Below, in pieces: positions 45,551-56,834 of a stretch of 64,000 bases of DNA (positions within the stretch are counted from its first letter, which is position 1; each line of letters opens with the position of its first letter). The DNA is from Malachius bipustulatus. Its lineage: Eukaryota > Arthropoda > Insecta > Coleoptera > Melyridae. The notes under the pieces were generated by a model. That model was not told where the DNA came from, searched no databases, and worked only from the letters and a program-made list of their open reading frames with translations. Location: the NCBI GenBank assembly GCA_910589415.1, contig OU342638.1, positions 38,165,579-38,229,578 on the forward strand, read 5' to 3'. The translations under genes were made by a program, and so were the position numbers.

Positions 45551-45743
45551 ATGACTAATTTTTGTAGTGCTGTGAAATGTTCAATGCGTTCTGAAAGAGA
45601 TATGGTGTCATTCATTCGATTTTCTGCTGTTTTGGCCAATAGAGGAAATAACCTTAACGGACTGTCTGGTGAAAGAAGAAATGCATGGATTCGAGCTTTG
45701 AAACGAAGGCCTCTAAGCGATGAGCCGAGATATTTTATAACTG
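45551..45743 (+). CDS. Partial THAP-type zinc finger exon
   Basis: Starts MTNFCSAVKCSMRS, the C-X4-C beginning of a THAP DNA-binding domain. It continues with GERRNAWIRALKR and ends at a GTAAG donor after ...RYFITG. The second half of the domain (C-X2-H) and the AVPTIF-like part were not found downstream in this window. It is either the first exon of a gene with a distant second exon, or a remnant of a THAP-bearing transposase (P-element type). Single-exon evidence only. Confidence 0.5.
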
Positions 45744-47014
45744 GTAAGTTCAAGTAACATGTGTTTATTATACATATATTATATAGCGAAGACTTTACAT
45801 GAAAACCATAATTCTAGCCCAAGAGAAAACAACGACGTACGACGTACGTAAACAAACGGAAAGTAACATAATAAATAATTTATTATTAACATTTGACATA
45901 TTTGTGTATGCTCCCCAAAGAAAATGACGGAACTATGTCAAAGTCAGCTGTTCTGAAATGATCAAAATGGATCTTTCCAACAGGAGAGAGCAAAACATGC
46001 GGAGTTATCGGCGCTTTAGCATGGACGATTTTTTATTGCTTCGTTAATCGGGCGCAGGCGCGGGCGGGAATTTGAACATTATATCGCGAAGGGGAAAGGA
46101 CTTATCTTTTGAATAAATTAACAGGTACTTGTTTGAAATGATTAATAAAAAAAGGGATCTCTAAAATATTACAAGGAAAATTACTCGCTTTATATTAATA
46201 ATTAAATTGTTCTACTTACGATTTTAAAATGAAGAACTGCTCCAATATCAATGGAAAGTTGTACTGATCAATTGATTAACTGAGGAAATGTAAAATGTAC
46301 TCGGTTTTATCTAATCTCTGGGAATTTTGGTTGAGTGTACACTGAAATCGATCTTGGGCAAACAATCACACCCACTTGAAATGATAACCAGTCATGTAAA
46401 ATAGTATTTATTTTATTATAAAACGTACAAAAATTACTCATAACTACACAATTCCATTTCTTGCACTTTCGCTAAGTCATCAATGTATTTATAGTGTATA
46501 AAGGTATATATTTAAACTTAACAGTAAAACGTATATAAAAAGTATATAGGTACAATATCTGAACAGTAAAATATATAATAAAATAAAACCATATAGGAAA
46601 TATAATGTAATTATATAATATTTATACAGGATGATTAACTTTTATTCTACGAAAGATATAGTGTGTTTCTTCATTTTCCGTACTACTCTCGATGACTTCA
46701 GCTCTGAGAGGAGATATGTTTATGCAAAGTTTTCTGTTGCAATTACTGGAGGAATCGTCATTTCTGTAGATAAAATCTTAACCACCCTGTATATGAACCA
46801 CCCTGTAAACAAGTAGTCTCCTAGCATATTGCTTGGTATTATTACTAAAATTAACACTGTGACCTTTCAGGTCTCTCTCTTAATTGCACTTAATTCTTAA
46901 TTCATAAAAATGAGTAATAAAAAAATATTTTGATTTTGTCTTCAGTCGTTAATTTAATTTCGTCTTTTAAATTCATCAGTCGGTTGTCAACAAATCAATC
47001 CAAGTCTGGGCAAG
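45744..47014. other. AT-rich sequence, possible small TIR element
   Basis: No gene visible. At 46625-46807 TACAGGATG and ACCACCCTGTA ends suggest a small decayed element of the TACAGGGTG type. Confidence 0.4.
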
Positions 47015-48493
47015 CTACTGAAGATACTTCAAGGTATTCCTGACCTTGTGCACTTTAATCAAATGACGAGAGAACGACGTCTTCCTCTTGAACCGCAGCG
47101 CGCACTTCGGGCAGTGCAAATACTTATTCCGCCCCATGTGCGCCTTCTTGATGTGTATCGTCAACGAGGCCTTCTTGGTCGCGGCGAACACGCACAGGGC
47201 GCACATGAAAACCTCGTCCGTGTCCCGGTGCTTCTCCCGCAGGTGCATAATGAAGACCTTCTCGTCCCGGCTGGTAAACTTGCAGTGTCGACACTTCCAC
47301 TCCTCGAACGAGTGCGCCTTCTTTATGTGTCTCGTGACCAGAGTGCTAATCTTCGAGCTGTATGAGCAGGCGTAACACTTGAAAAGCTCGCTCTTCTCGT
47401 GCACCTCGGCGAGATGCTTCTGCAGACGTCCCCGTTTGTCGAACGTCTCCTTGCAGCGATCGCACTTGTACCGTTCTGTCACGTCGTGCACCTTCTTGAG
47501 GTGCTGCTTGTAGGCCGACTGATAGACCGAGATGAAATCGCACCGGCTGCACTCGAACCGCTCGTCCATGTGCATCCGTCGCAGGTGATCGACGAGCTGG
47601 TGCCTGTAAGCGGAGTAGAAGTAGCACTGGTGACATATGAAAACCTGCGGGGCTGCCGAGTGTTCCCGTTTCACGTGCGCACCGAGCAGGTGCTTCGGCA
47701 TCTGGGCCTTGCAGTAGTTACAATAAATCCGCCGACGGTGCATCATATCGATGTGCTTGGCCAGGTTGTGATTGAAAGTGGTGTTATAGCAGCAAATCGC
47801 GCATATGTAAAGCGATGCTTCGTTGTAATGAGCGTCCTTGATGTGTTTGTCGAGGACCTTTTTCGCTTTGCACTGGAACTTGCAGTACTTGCAATTGGTC
47901 CTTTTGTCCAGCGAGGAATGCTTCATGCTCTTGTGTCTGTTCAGGACGATCGCGAATCGGGTTTTGTAGTGGCACTGGTCGCACTGGAGGTACTTCTTGT
48001 TGTCGTGCTCTCGAGCCATGTGACCGTTGAGGGTCGTCTTGGTCGTCGTGATTAAGGAACAGACGGGGCACCGGAATCGACCGTCGTCGGAGGTGATGTG
48101 GGCGCGTACGTGTTGATTCAGGGTCTTGCTGTACTGGGACTGGAAGTCGCAGTAGCAGCACTTGTTGAATTTCCTGGTCGGGGCGTGGACGAGGGTGATG
48201 TGGCGGGCGAGAGATTTTTTGAATTTCGAGTCGAACGTGCACAAGTAGCAGCCGAACTGACCGGGAGGGGGGTCCTTTCGTTCGAACCGCTGCATTGCGG
48301 CCTTTTTATTATTATATTCTCCTTTTTCTTTTTTGATCTTGACTTGTTCGGGGGTCTTTGTAGGGTCGGGGGAGTCCGCGGTTGAGAGGGGCGGCGTCAG
48401 TAATGAAGGGGGCGGAGATATGCTTGTAAGGATATCGGGGTCGACTTTATGCTCCTCGATTTCGATTTTAAATTCCAGCTCGGTCAGCTCCAT
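47015..48493 (-). CDS. C2H2 zinc-finger protein, 14 fingers, single copy
   Basis: Single exon, 492 residues. The N-terminus (MELTELEFKIEIEEH) includes FKIE and VKIKKE SUMO-like sites and a Pro/Ser/Thr-rich stretch. Fourteen C2H2 fingers follow from residue ~80 (FGCYLCTF) to the end (LHCPKCALRFKRK). The fingers are diverse, with Y/F-x-C spacing and few TGEKP linkers, similar in style to hunchback/REST-like proteins. The gene is GC-rich and its fingers are not recent duplicates, unlike the cluster in the first 24 kb. Probably an older nuclear regulator; target unknown. Confidence 0.88.
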   Translation of the reverse strand: MELTELEFKIEIEEHKVDPDILTSISPPPSLLTPPLSTADSPDPTKTPEQVKIKKEKGEYNNKKAAMQRFERKDPPPGQFGCYLCTFDSKFKKSLARHITLVHAPTRKFNKCCYCDFQSQYSKTLNQHVRAHITSDDGRFRCPVCSLITTTKTTLNGHMAREHDNKKYLQCDQCHYKTRFAIVLNRHKSMKHSSLDKRTNCKYCKFQCKAKKVLDKHIKDAHYNEASLYICAICCYNTTFNHNLAKHIDMMHRRRIYCNYCKAQMPKHLLGAHVKREHSAAPQVFICHQCYFYSAYRHQLVDHLRRMHMDERFECSRCDFISVYQSAYKQHLKKVHDVTERYKCDRCKETFDKRGRLQKHLAEVHEKSELFKCYACSYSSKISTLVTRHIKKAHSFEEWKCRHCKFTSRDEKVFIMHLREKHRDTDEVFMCALCVFAATKKASLTIHIKKAHMGRNKYLHCPKCALRFKRKTSFSRHLIKVHKVRNTLKYLQ

Positions 48494-48999
48494 TTATATT
48501 TAAATTATGAGCGCTGAAATAAATCAGGGGGGGTCAGAATAAATTATTATTGTTAAAAAATGGTATAACCTAATTTTACCTCAATTTTTTGTTGTGGTTC
48601 AATTGTTGTGTTGTTGTTTTATTAATAGAAGTTATAATTGGTAAAATAAGACTTTAATAATATAATAAAAATAAAATTATGAAATAAAATAATGAAAAAA
48701 TAATTATAAAAACAAAAAATAAAAACGTGCCCCCTAAATTAACTAAAAAAAAATAAAACAAAAATAAGTAAAATAACAACCTGTAGGTATAAAAAGAAGA
48801 ATCGCGTTATTGACAGTTTCAGGTTCTTGTTAATTGTCATTATAAATTGACATTGACTATTGAATCACCTAACATTCTGGAGTGCGTTCTTTTATTTCAC
48901 ACTGCAACCGCTGTGTTTATTTATATCCCAACTAGGTTTTGTCATGCTACATCTCTACCTTCCCGGTCAAGGCGTAATGTTTTTAAAGGTACACATTAA
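48494..48999. other. Upstream region of the 14-finger gene
   Basis: AT-rich, likely promoter and 5' UTR. A second exon cannot be excluded. Nothing else seen. Confidence 0.4.
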
Positions 49000-49277
49000 A
49001 GTAATCTTGTTGTTTAGTCTTCCAAAACATCCCTCACATGCCCATTCCACTTTTTCCACTCGCGTCGCTCACAGCAGTCACAGCGTTGCTGCATTAAATC
49101 AGGTCTTTGGTCAGGGTAGGTTTTTTTTGCTTTAAATGTCCCTAAAATAAAAAAAACCTATCCTGACCAAAGACCTGATTTAATGCAGCAACACTGTGAC
49201 TGCTGTGAGCGACGCCAGTGGAAAAAGTGGAATGGGCATGTGAGGGGTGTTTTGGAAGACTAAACAACAGGATTACC
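49000..49277. mobile_element. Palindromic hAT-type MITE
   Basis: 278 bp, arms nearly perfect complements around TCAGGTCTTTGGTCAGGG, flanked by CACATTAA/CACAATAA (48992-48999 and 49278-49285), a 7 of 8 duplication. Closely similar to 59961-60234. Confidence 0.85.
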
Positions 49278-49385
49278 CACAATAATAAAGGTAAACGACT
49301 GAAGCAACAGCCAACAGCCCACTGCACGGTTTGTATCAACCACGGGGCTTAGTTTATATTTCTTAATTAAAAATTCTAAACATTA

Positions 49386-50313
49386 TACAGGGTGTCCCAT
49401 AATATGTGGGCAATCTCCCGGATTTGGGTATATTTCGTAAAAATAAATGAAAAAATAGCTATAAAATTAATTCCTCAGAGACACCCCTACAAAGATATTA
49501 GCTGTTGAAGTTGAGGGTTGAAAATCAATTTTTTGCAATAACTTTTTTATTTCTTGACCGATTTTGATAATTTTTGGTTTTATTGTGTATTATTTGAGAC
49601 TGTTTAGAATAGTGTTTCATAATCTTGCAAAACAATAACTTAATTCAATAGTGTCAAAGATTTTATTTCATGCAGATTCAATTTTAACTGATTTTAAAAT
49701 GAGTTACAAAAACGCTGAATACGCAGAAAATCAGTTAGAATTGAATCTGCATGAAATGAAATCTTTTGACACTGACGTGTATTTAATTAAGTTATTGTTT
49801 TGTTTCCTGCTCAATTTACTGTCAAAGGTCAGCCATCTTGTTAAAATTTACTTGAAATTTAGAAAGTTCCTGCGACGCATCACCTATTAGAAGGACGTTT
49901 ATCTCGATAACGGTTCGCTCTATCGAAATAAATAAAGATACATTTTTTATGTAAAAAATGTCAAAATAAAAAGAAAATTAACCTTAAAAAACTGTAAAAT
50001 TATTATTTTTATTGTTTTATTTCAAGTGAATGAGGGGGTTATGCCATCCCGAGGTCTATGTATGTGCTACCAAAGATTATGAAACACTATTCTAAACAGT
50101 CTCAAATAATACACAATAAAACCAAAAATTATCAAAATCGGTCAAGAAATAAAAAAGTTATTGCAAAAAATTGATTTTCAACCCTCAACTTCAACAGCTA
50201 ATATCTTTGTAAGGGTGTCTCTGAGGAATAAATTTTATGGCTATTTTTTCATTTATTTTTACGAAATTTACCCAAATCCGGGAGATTGCCCACATATTAT
50301 GGGACACCCTGTA
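49386..50313. mobile_element. Foldback element with TACAGGGTGTCCC ends
   Basis: 928 bp with arms that start TACAGGGTGTCCCATAAT and end with the complement, each over 200 bp, flanked by TA. A second smaller palindrome sits inside at about 49650-49785. No ORF. Confidence 0.85.
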
Positions 50314-51152
50314 TAATAATAATAATATCGACTTTATTTTTCATTTAAACACGATTTACAAAAAATAAATTTTTCACACCACACGGCGGAATCTATCAAA
50401 AACAGCTATTCTATTCAACCATGTAGTATGAAGAACAAAATACTTCTTCTGTCTTCCGTGGAATACAACAAATTCAAACTTTGGGTCAAAAAATTACAGT
50501 GATTGAAAAAATATCGTAAATACATTTTTCTACATTACAAGAAAGGACCACTTTTTACTTAATTTATTGTTTTGTCGAGCAATCATCCAATCTTTTTCTT
50601 GCACGATACGCATCCGATCATACATGTGACGCCAGCAATCAAAAAACGGCTTTTGCATACATTGGCAAAACCTAGTTGGGATATAATTAAACATCTGGCA
50701 TATCCTGTATTTATTTTGTCCTGACGAGAACACGCCATACTACATAAATTTAATGCTTCTAATCTAATACAGACAGAATGGGAAACTGGCAGTTACAGGT
50801 CCCCGTTACGTCATAAAACGAAGAGGGGCGTGTCGAGGGGGAACCTGCGCAATAATCATATGTTTCAAGTTTATTGAAATATGAATGAGTGATACATCTG
50901 AACGCGGCTGAGTAGTTCAAATTTGAATTTTTGAACTGAACTACTTGTACCGCTAGTCAACGTTAAATCTGTCAATTTGACTGTAGTTCATTCATTTCAT
51001 TTCCTTGAAAAAAATCAGTTATTCATTTCGGATTTTCGGATGTATGTTCATATGTTCTATGTTATCATCATCTCCTATCATCAAGGAGGTGTGTCAAACC
51101 TAAAACAACCCAAAACAAAAAACACAATTCTAAGCGATAAACGGCACCGAAA
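50314..51152. other. Intergenic upstream of ARPC4
   Basis: Contains the ARPC4 promoter region. A 67-codon minus-strand frame at 50530-50733 was examined but not recognised. No other feature. Confidence 0.4.
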
Positions 51153-51659
51153 ATGTCAGCAACACTGAAACCGTACCTGACGGCGGTGCGTCACACGTTA
51201 ACGGCCGCGATGTGCCTGGACAATTTCTCGTCGCAAGTGGTCGAACGGCACAACAAACCGGAGGTCGAGGTTAGATCGTCCAAGGAGCTCCTGCTGAACC
51301 CGGTGATCATTTCCAGGAACGAGAAGGAGAAGGTGTTCATCGAGACGTCCGTCAACTCGGTCCGGATCAGCATCGCCGTCAAGCAGGCGGACGAGATCGA
51401 GAAGATCCTCTGCAAGAAGTTCATGCGGTTCATGATGATGAGGGCGGAGAACTTCATCGTGCTGCGGAGGAAGCCGGTCGACGGGTACGACATCAGCTTC
51501 CTGATCACCAATTTCCACACGGAGCAGATGTACAAGCACAAACTGGTCGACTTCGTGATCCACTTCATGGAGGAGATCGACAAGGAGATATCGGAGATGA
51601 AACTCGCTGTCAACGCCAGGGCCAGGATAGTCTCTGAGGAATTTCTGAAGCGATTTTAA
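51153..51659 (+). CDS. Arpc4: Actin-related protein 2/3 complex subunit 4
   Basis: The ARPC4 (p20) subunit forms the core of the Arp2/3 complex, which nucleates branched actin filaments. The single-exon frame gives exactly 168 residues, the universal ARPC4 length. Starts [20 protein letters not shown] and continues [20 protein letters not shown], ending VSEEFLKRF. Highly conserved, GC-rich codons. Lack of introns could be ancestral for this lineage; no poly-A tract or target duplication suggests a retrocopy. Confidence 0.97.
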   Translation: MSATLKPYLTAVRHTLTAAMCLDNFSSQVVERHNKPEVEVRSSKELLLNPVIISRNEKEKVFIETSVNSVRISIAVKQADEIEKILCKKFMRFMMMRAENFIVLRRKPVDGYDISFLITNFHTEQMYKHKLVDFVIHFMEEIDKEISEMKLAVNARARIVSEEFLKRF

Positions 51660-52443
51660 GTTGACGCTCGGAGGGGATAGGGAGGAACTAGAAGTAAGGA
51701 CGTTATCGTGTGGAGCAATCGTGCAATTATGCTTTTATTTAAGTCGGAACCGGAACGAGTCCAGAGGTCAAAAAAATAAGTCACGCCTGTCATATTATTT
51801 ATGACTTGTCACTTGTCTGTGTAAATAAATACGTCAAACAACTGAAAAATATGTCATAAGACATCATACCTGTCAGTGTATAAAATGTATGAGTGATTTC
51901 CTTCTTGATCTCTTCTCTATTTTACTAACTGCCATGCCATCAGTTTTATTATTTTATATTCCGTGGTGCTGAGTTGATAGTTAATCGATTATTATTGTAC
52001 AACCTCCATTTTAAATTGAATGAAACCTAACCCTATTTTTATGAACGACTAGCTTTTTTATTAATTTAAGGTAGATTCTATCATCCATTTTTGTATTTTC
52101 CTTATTTTTATTATCATTACAATAAATAGTTAACGTTTTCTATTCATGAGTTTTGATTGAAATAATTTGATTATTATTCCAGGTAAAATCGGTGACATAT
52201 GACTTGTCAAATGTCGCATTCTGAGAGGTTATAACTTCCAAGGGGCGGAGCTGAAATAATTTTAGACCAATCAGATAACAAAGTACTCGAATGTCATTGT
52301 CATTTTGATTTATTTTCATTACAAGGACATATTGTCAAGTAATGAGCGGGCTAAATAGCTTAGAAACAACCTAAAAGCCAAAAGAAGGACATGTCTAATA
52401 AATAACTTGAATCGTTTAGAAAAAGTAATTTATTTAAAAAAAA
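51660..52443. other. Convergent intergenic, ARPC4 to ASNSD1
   Basis: 3' UTRs of both genes expected. AT-rich with several AATAAA-like sites. No gene. Confidence 0.45.
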
Positions 52444-54108
52444 TCAAATCAACAATCGTTCAGATACATCGCCTCCATTCTCCTTCGAATTGGCGATCCG
52501 ACACCCGAACTGCAGCGCCCTCTTCTTGAACCCGCACGCCCTACGAAGCCCCAACCTGTACCCCAGAACCCTCAGCAGTATCTTCTCGCCGACCCCCTGT
52601 TCCAGGAACCCGATCGGGCAAGTTTTCTCCCAGCAGTTCAACCGTCTCGCGAACCGGACCACCTCCTCGTCCAGATACGGCATCCTCAGCTGCCTACCAT
52701 GGTCCGAGACGACCCGATCGTCCCTGCCCAGGTTCCTGTACGGGATGTTCGCGATCTCTTCCTCGAGCACCCTGTGCAGTCCCTCCCAGCCGGTCCGTTT
52801 CAGGGCGTTCCTGTGCCGGGTGTACCCGCCGAACAGCTCGTCCGCCCCGATCCCCGACACGAGGATCCGGCAGGGCGACGCGTACGTCCCGTTCGTCCCC
52901 CTCGAAGCGAACCAGAGGGCGCAGCCGAGACTCTCGTCCAGGATCGTGTTGCGGGGGTAGATCAGATCGGCGATTCGGTCGCCTCGTTCGAGGTCGAGCT
53001 CGTTTTGGGGTACGTCGATCTCGATCAGGTTCCAGGTTCTGTCCGGTCGAAGGGCGCGGAGCTCTTGTAGGGTTTCGCGGGATGTGATTCGATCGGGGGT
53101 GAGGTACGAGGTTGTTGTTTTGGTGAAGGCGACGTTGAGGAGATCTATGGGGACTTCAGGGGGGGTGTGTTTGTCGATTAGGAGAGCCAAGATGGTGCAA
53201 TCGATTCCTCCGGAGAATAGGAGACCAGTTAAGGGGTGGTGGCAGGGTGTTCGAGTTTCGATGCAGTTTTTGCAATAGGGCGGTTGAGTGGTGACTCGTT
53301 TTTTGATTGAGTTTTCTAGGAAGGTTTCCAAGAGTGATAATCGCAGGCTCCATTCTTCACTTCTCGATAGCGCCTCGAAAGCGTCTTCGGGGCTTAAATC
53401 ACAGATTTTCTTGTATATTTCTAAATCCTTTTCAGTCGGCTCGATGTAGCATCCTTTAGAGACACTTTCATCTTTCTTTATAATCGAAATTCTACTCGAT
53501 AAGAACTCCTCCACCTCACTTATCCTATCACATGCAAGAGTCTGCTGATTATAAAGAAGTAGTTCAAAAGACCCGGATCGTAGATCAAAAGAAAAGACTC
53601 CTACAGCCGGCAGTTCAATAAAATCACACCCGGATCTTCTCTCTGACACGCTCGTAATAACGATCTCGTTTTCAGCTTTACCAATCAGTAGGCTTCGTCT
53701 CCCGAATACGTCCCTTCCGAAGTACACTTTCCCCTCTTTTTTATCCAAATAAACGAAAGAGTAAGGTCCCTGCAGGGAAGAGAGGGTTTCGATTAAATCG
53801 GAGCTTCTCTCCAGAGCGTCCAGGAGCAGGAGAGTGTCACTTTCACCGGTTTCGTGACAGTTGTCGTCAAATGTATAAATGTCACCGTTGAAAAGGAAGA
53901 TTGAGCTGTCGGTTATCAACGGCTGGGAGACCGGTTCGCCCCCTTGTAGCCATAAGACGTTCCCTTCGAAGAGCAACTGGTGGTTGAAGATCGTTAGGTG
54001 GGTTGAGGACGAAGAATCTGGGCCCCTTCTTGCGTTCGCTTTTCTGGTCCGCTCGAAAGAGGGTTGAACTTGAGGGTGTTTGGAGAGTAAGAAGAATATT
54101 CCGCACAT
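52444..54108 (-). CDS. Asnsd1: Asparagine synthetase domain-containing protein 1
   Basis: Single exon, 554 residues. Residues 2 to ~190 form a class II glutamine amidotransferase domain starting MCGIFFL, with Cys2 as the expected nucleophile. A synthetase domain follows (residues ~230-530) with LLFSGGIDC, where classical PP-loop proteins have SGGxDS. The Cys in place of Ser may affect ATP binding. LLNVAFTKT, SGIGADELFGGYTRHR and RNLGRDDRV match ASNSD1 rather than true asparagine synthetase. Its biochemical role is not well defined in any animal. It lies head-to-head with tsu, 537 bp apart. Human ASNSD1 transcripts carry an upstream prefoldin-like ORF; none of similar length is seen here. Confidence 0.93.
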   Translation of the reverse strand: MCGIFFLLSKHPQVQPSFERTRKANARRGPDSSSSTHLTIFNHQLLFEGNVLWLQGGEPVSQPLITDSSIFLFNGDIYTFDDNCHETGESDTLLLLDALERSSDLIETLSSLQGPYSFVYLDKKEGKVYFGRDVFGRRSLLIGKAENEIVITSVSERRSGCDFIELPAVGVFSFDLRSGSFELLLYNQQTLACDRISEVEEFLSSRISIIKKDESVSKGCYIEPTEKDLEIYKKICDLSPEDAFEALSRSEEWSLRLSLLETFLENSIKKRVTTQPPYCKNCIETRTPCHHPLTGLLFSGGIDCTILALLIDKHTPPEVPIDLLNVAFTKTTTSYLTPDRITSRETLQELRALRPDRTWNLIEIDVPQNELDLERGDRIADLIYPRNTILDESLGCALWFASRGTNGTYASPCRILVSGIGADELFGGYTRHRNALKRTGWEGLHRVLEEEIANIPYRNLGRDDRVVSDHGRQLRMPYLDEEVVRFARRLNCWEKTCPIGFLEQGVGEKILLRVLGYRLGLRRACGFKKRALQFGCRIANSKENGGDVSERLLI

Positions 54109-54645
54109 TATCTGGTTTCATTATTTATTATTATTTTGATATTTTTCAGTGGGATAAATTTTAGGTTATGGTAGCTTTTCTGGTTTTGTTCTTTTTATAT
54201 CTTGAAGGCCTTCGCACTTTTGTGCCTTTAGCCACCTACAAATGTTTTATTTTAATTTTTTTGACTTTTGCGGGTTTGCTTTATTTTAACTCGGCTCCGA
54301 AGAGTTGTTAATTGAATGATAAAAGCTCTTTATAGCAATAATATTAATTAAGAACATCTTTAAGGTTAATTCAATTATTTATAAAAAATAAGAATAATTA
54401 GAAAACAAAAACGTCTATGTCATTATTATTGAATTTCTGTCTGTCAAGTTCAAATGTCATTAATGTCAATCAATTGTCAATTTTAATTATTTCTAATGCT
54501 GAAAAATATCAAAACAGTTATAATTATCAAAATTTCGCATTTTTGTATAAATACTATAAATATAAATCTCTTCAGCCTCACTCTTCCCTCAAAGTAGTAC
54601 AGTCAAACGAAACACCTCAAAATTCAGTTAACTCCAACAATCTAA
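54109..54645. promoter_or_regulatory. Bidirectional promoter region, Asnsd1 and tsu
   Basis: The 537 bp between divergent starts must contain both promoters and 5' UTRs. No core motif is assigned. Confidence 0.5.
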
Positions 54646-55149
54646 ATGGCGGACGTCCTGGACATCAACAACGACCCGACCGAAGACATCGACGTCGAGG
54701 ACGAGGGCGACCAGAGCGTCCTCCGTCTCAAAGACAAGGTGGTGAAGCGTAAAGGCCGCGGCTTCGGTCCGAGCGAGGCTCGCGAGCACGAAAAAATCCG
54801 CAACTACGAGTCGATCGAGCCGGACCAGGGCGACGACGTCGGCCCTCAACGCTCCGTCGAGGGCTGGATCCTGTTCGTGACGTCGGTCCACGAGGAGGCC
54901 ACCGAGGACGACCTGACGGAGAAGTTCTCCGAGTTCGGCAACATCAAGAACATCAGCATCAACCTGGACCGACGGACCGGCTTCCTGAAGGGGTACGCGC
55001 TGATCGAGTTCGGGTCGTACAACGAGGCGGCGGCCGCCAGGGAGAACCTCAACGGGACGGAACTGTTGGGGCAGACGATTAACGTCGATTGGTGTTTCGT
55101 TAAAGCGAACAGGAAGCTGAAGAGTAAGAGGAGGAGACGTCATGAGTGA
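54646..55149 (+). CDS. tsu: RNA-binding protein 8A (Y14), exon junction complex
   Basis: Y14 binds Mago nashi within the exon junction complex, affecting mRNA localisation, splicing and decay. 167 residues, single exon, the usual size. One RRM spans about residues 70-150, with RNP2 (ILFVTS) and RNP1 (GYALIEFG). The N-terminus is acidic and the C-terminus basic and Arg-rich (KSKRRRRHE). AATAAA at 55212-55217. The start is in good context after a long 5' leader. Confidence 0.97.
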   Translation: MADVLDINNDPTEDIDVEDEGDQSVLRLKDKVVKRKGRGFGPSEAREHEKIRNYESIEPDQGDDVGPQRSVEGWILFVTSVHEEATEDDLTEKFSEFGNIKNISINLDRRTGFLKGYALIEFGSYNEAAAARENLNGTELLGQTINVDWCFVKANRKLKSKRRRRHE

Positions 55150-55379
55150 TTGATTGATTATTTATTTATTGTTCTTATATTTGTATGATGGAAAGTAAAG
55201 ATTTTTTTTGTAATAAATAGGTCAGAAAGTGATGGAGGTGATGTTTTAATCTGGTGGATTTCTTGTGTTCAATGTGCTCTCTTAATTATTTCAAATGTGT
55301 GTTTTTATAAATTAATTATCTTATAATATGAGCGTTTTTATCTATTCAAGTAATTCATTGAGAGGCTTACATACAACAA
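55150..55379. other. 3' region of tsu
   Basis: 3' UTR with polyadenylation signal, then AT-rich sequence before the satellite. Confidence 0.5.
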
Positions 55380-56834
55380 CCAACGAGCGGCCATTTTCAG
55401 GCCAATTTCAAGTCAGTCTTCAATCGGAAGACTTTCTGAGAACTAAACGAGCAAACAGTCATTTGATTTTTTGACAAGAGCATTGCAGACATTGGCCATG
55501 TTCAGCCGATTTTAACTAGGAAATTTTGCTTTAACAAATGAACGTATCCGCCTTTTTCAGGCCAACTGTTAATGGGGATTTTTTGATATGGATGAAGATA
55601 CGAGCAGCCATTTTCATGGTAATTACAAATGAGCCTGCAATTTTAATTATTATTGGCAGTTCCTTTTTTAACAATGACATTTTGGCCAATTGAGAATTTT
55701 TTTTAAATTAATAAATGAAATTATCGTCCATGTTCAGGCCAACTTTATAATATTAATCTTCCATTAGAATTTATATCAAATACTTACAGATATGAGCAGC
55801 CATTTTCAGGCCAATTTTTGATGAGGCTTCAATCAGAAGTTTATTTTTAATAATTTTCAATCAACTTCACTTGTGAATCTTGAATGTTTTTCTTCAATAT
55901 ACGAAGATATCAGCCATTTCCAGGCCAACTTCAAATGGATCTTAAATTAGAATTTTTTTTCAAATAAATGAAAATACGAGCAGCCATTTTCAGGTTCAGG
56001 CCTATTTCTAATGATCTTCAAACGAAAGGCTTTTTTATTCCAAACAAGCAGCAATTTTCAGGCCAATTTTTTATGATTCTTCAATCAAAAGACTTTTTTA
56101 TAATTGGACGAGCAGCCATTTTCAGGCCAATTTTTATATGAGGCTTCAATAAGAAAATTATTTTTTTATAATTTTCAGCCAACTTCACGTGTGAATCTTG
56201 AATGCTTTTCTTTAATATACGAAGATATCAGCCATTTCCAGGCCAACTTCAAATGGATCTTCAATTAGAATTTTTTTTCAAATAAATGAAAATACGAGCA
56301 GCCATTTTCAGGTTCAGGCCTATTTCTAATGATCTTCAAACGAAAGGCTTTTTTATTCCAAACAAGCAGCAATTTTCAGGCCAATTTTTTATGATTCTTC
56401 AATCAAAAGTCTTTTTTATAATTGGACGAGCAGCCATTTTCAGGCCAATTTTTATATGAGGCTTCAATCAGAAGTTTATTTTTAATAATTTTCAGTCAAC
56501 TTCACTTGTGAATCTTGAATGTTTTTCTTCAATATACGAAGATATCAGCCATTTCCAGGCCAACTTCAAATGGATCTTCAATTAGAATTTTTTTTAAATA
56601 AATGAAAATACGAGCAGCCATTTTCAGGTTCAGGCTTATTTTCTAAATGATCTTCAAACGAAAAGCTTTTTTATTCAAAACAAGCAGCCATTTTCAGGCC
56701 AATTTCGACCATTTTCAACAAACAATAAGCAGCTATTTTCAGACCAATATCTTTCTATTATTGGAAGTTCCTTTATAGTAAAGAGATTAGCCATTTCCAG
56801 CAGTTGAAATTAAAAGTTTTTAGCAAAAAATTAC
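55380..56834. repeat. Satellite-like repeats, ~318-bp period
   Basis: Short units built on AGCCATTTTCAGGCCAA are grouped into a higher-order repeat. The ACGAAGATATCAGCCATTTC marker recurs at 55901, 56219 and 56536, a spacing of 318 and 317 bp. Degenerate shorter units extend on both sides. The array resumes beyond the hAT-like insertion at 61573-61640. Confidence 0.85.

Noticed and set aside
47399..48055. 218-codon plus-strand frame
   Set aside because: Antisense to the 14-finger gene, which has clear C2H2 fingers; hydrophobic composition is the complement of its codons.
50530..50733. 67-codon minus-strand frame with several Cys and Met
   Set aside because: No family recognised, no splice or repeat context, and length within chance for this AT-rich DNA.
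51153..51659. ARPC4 as a processed retrocopy
   Set aside because: Intronless, but no poly-A tail, flanking duplication or decay; sequence is full length and intact.
54109..54645. Prefoldin-like upstream ORF known for human ASNSD1
   Set aside because: No minus-strand frame of suitable length lies upstream of the start.
54628..55143. 171-codon minus-strand frame
   Set aside because: Antisense to tsu (RBM8A), whose RRM motifs are clear.
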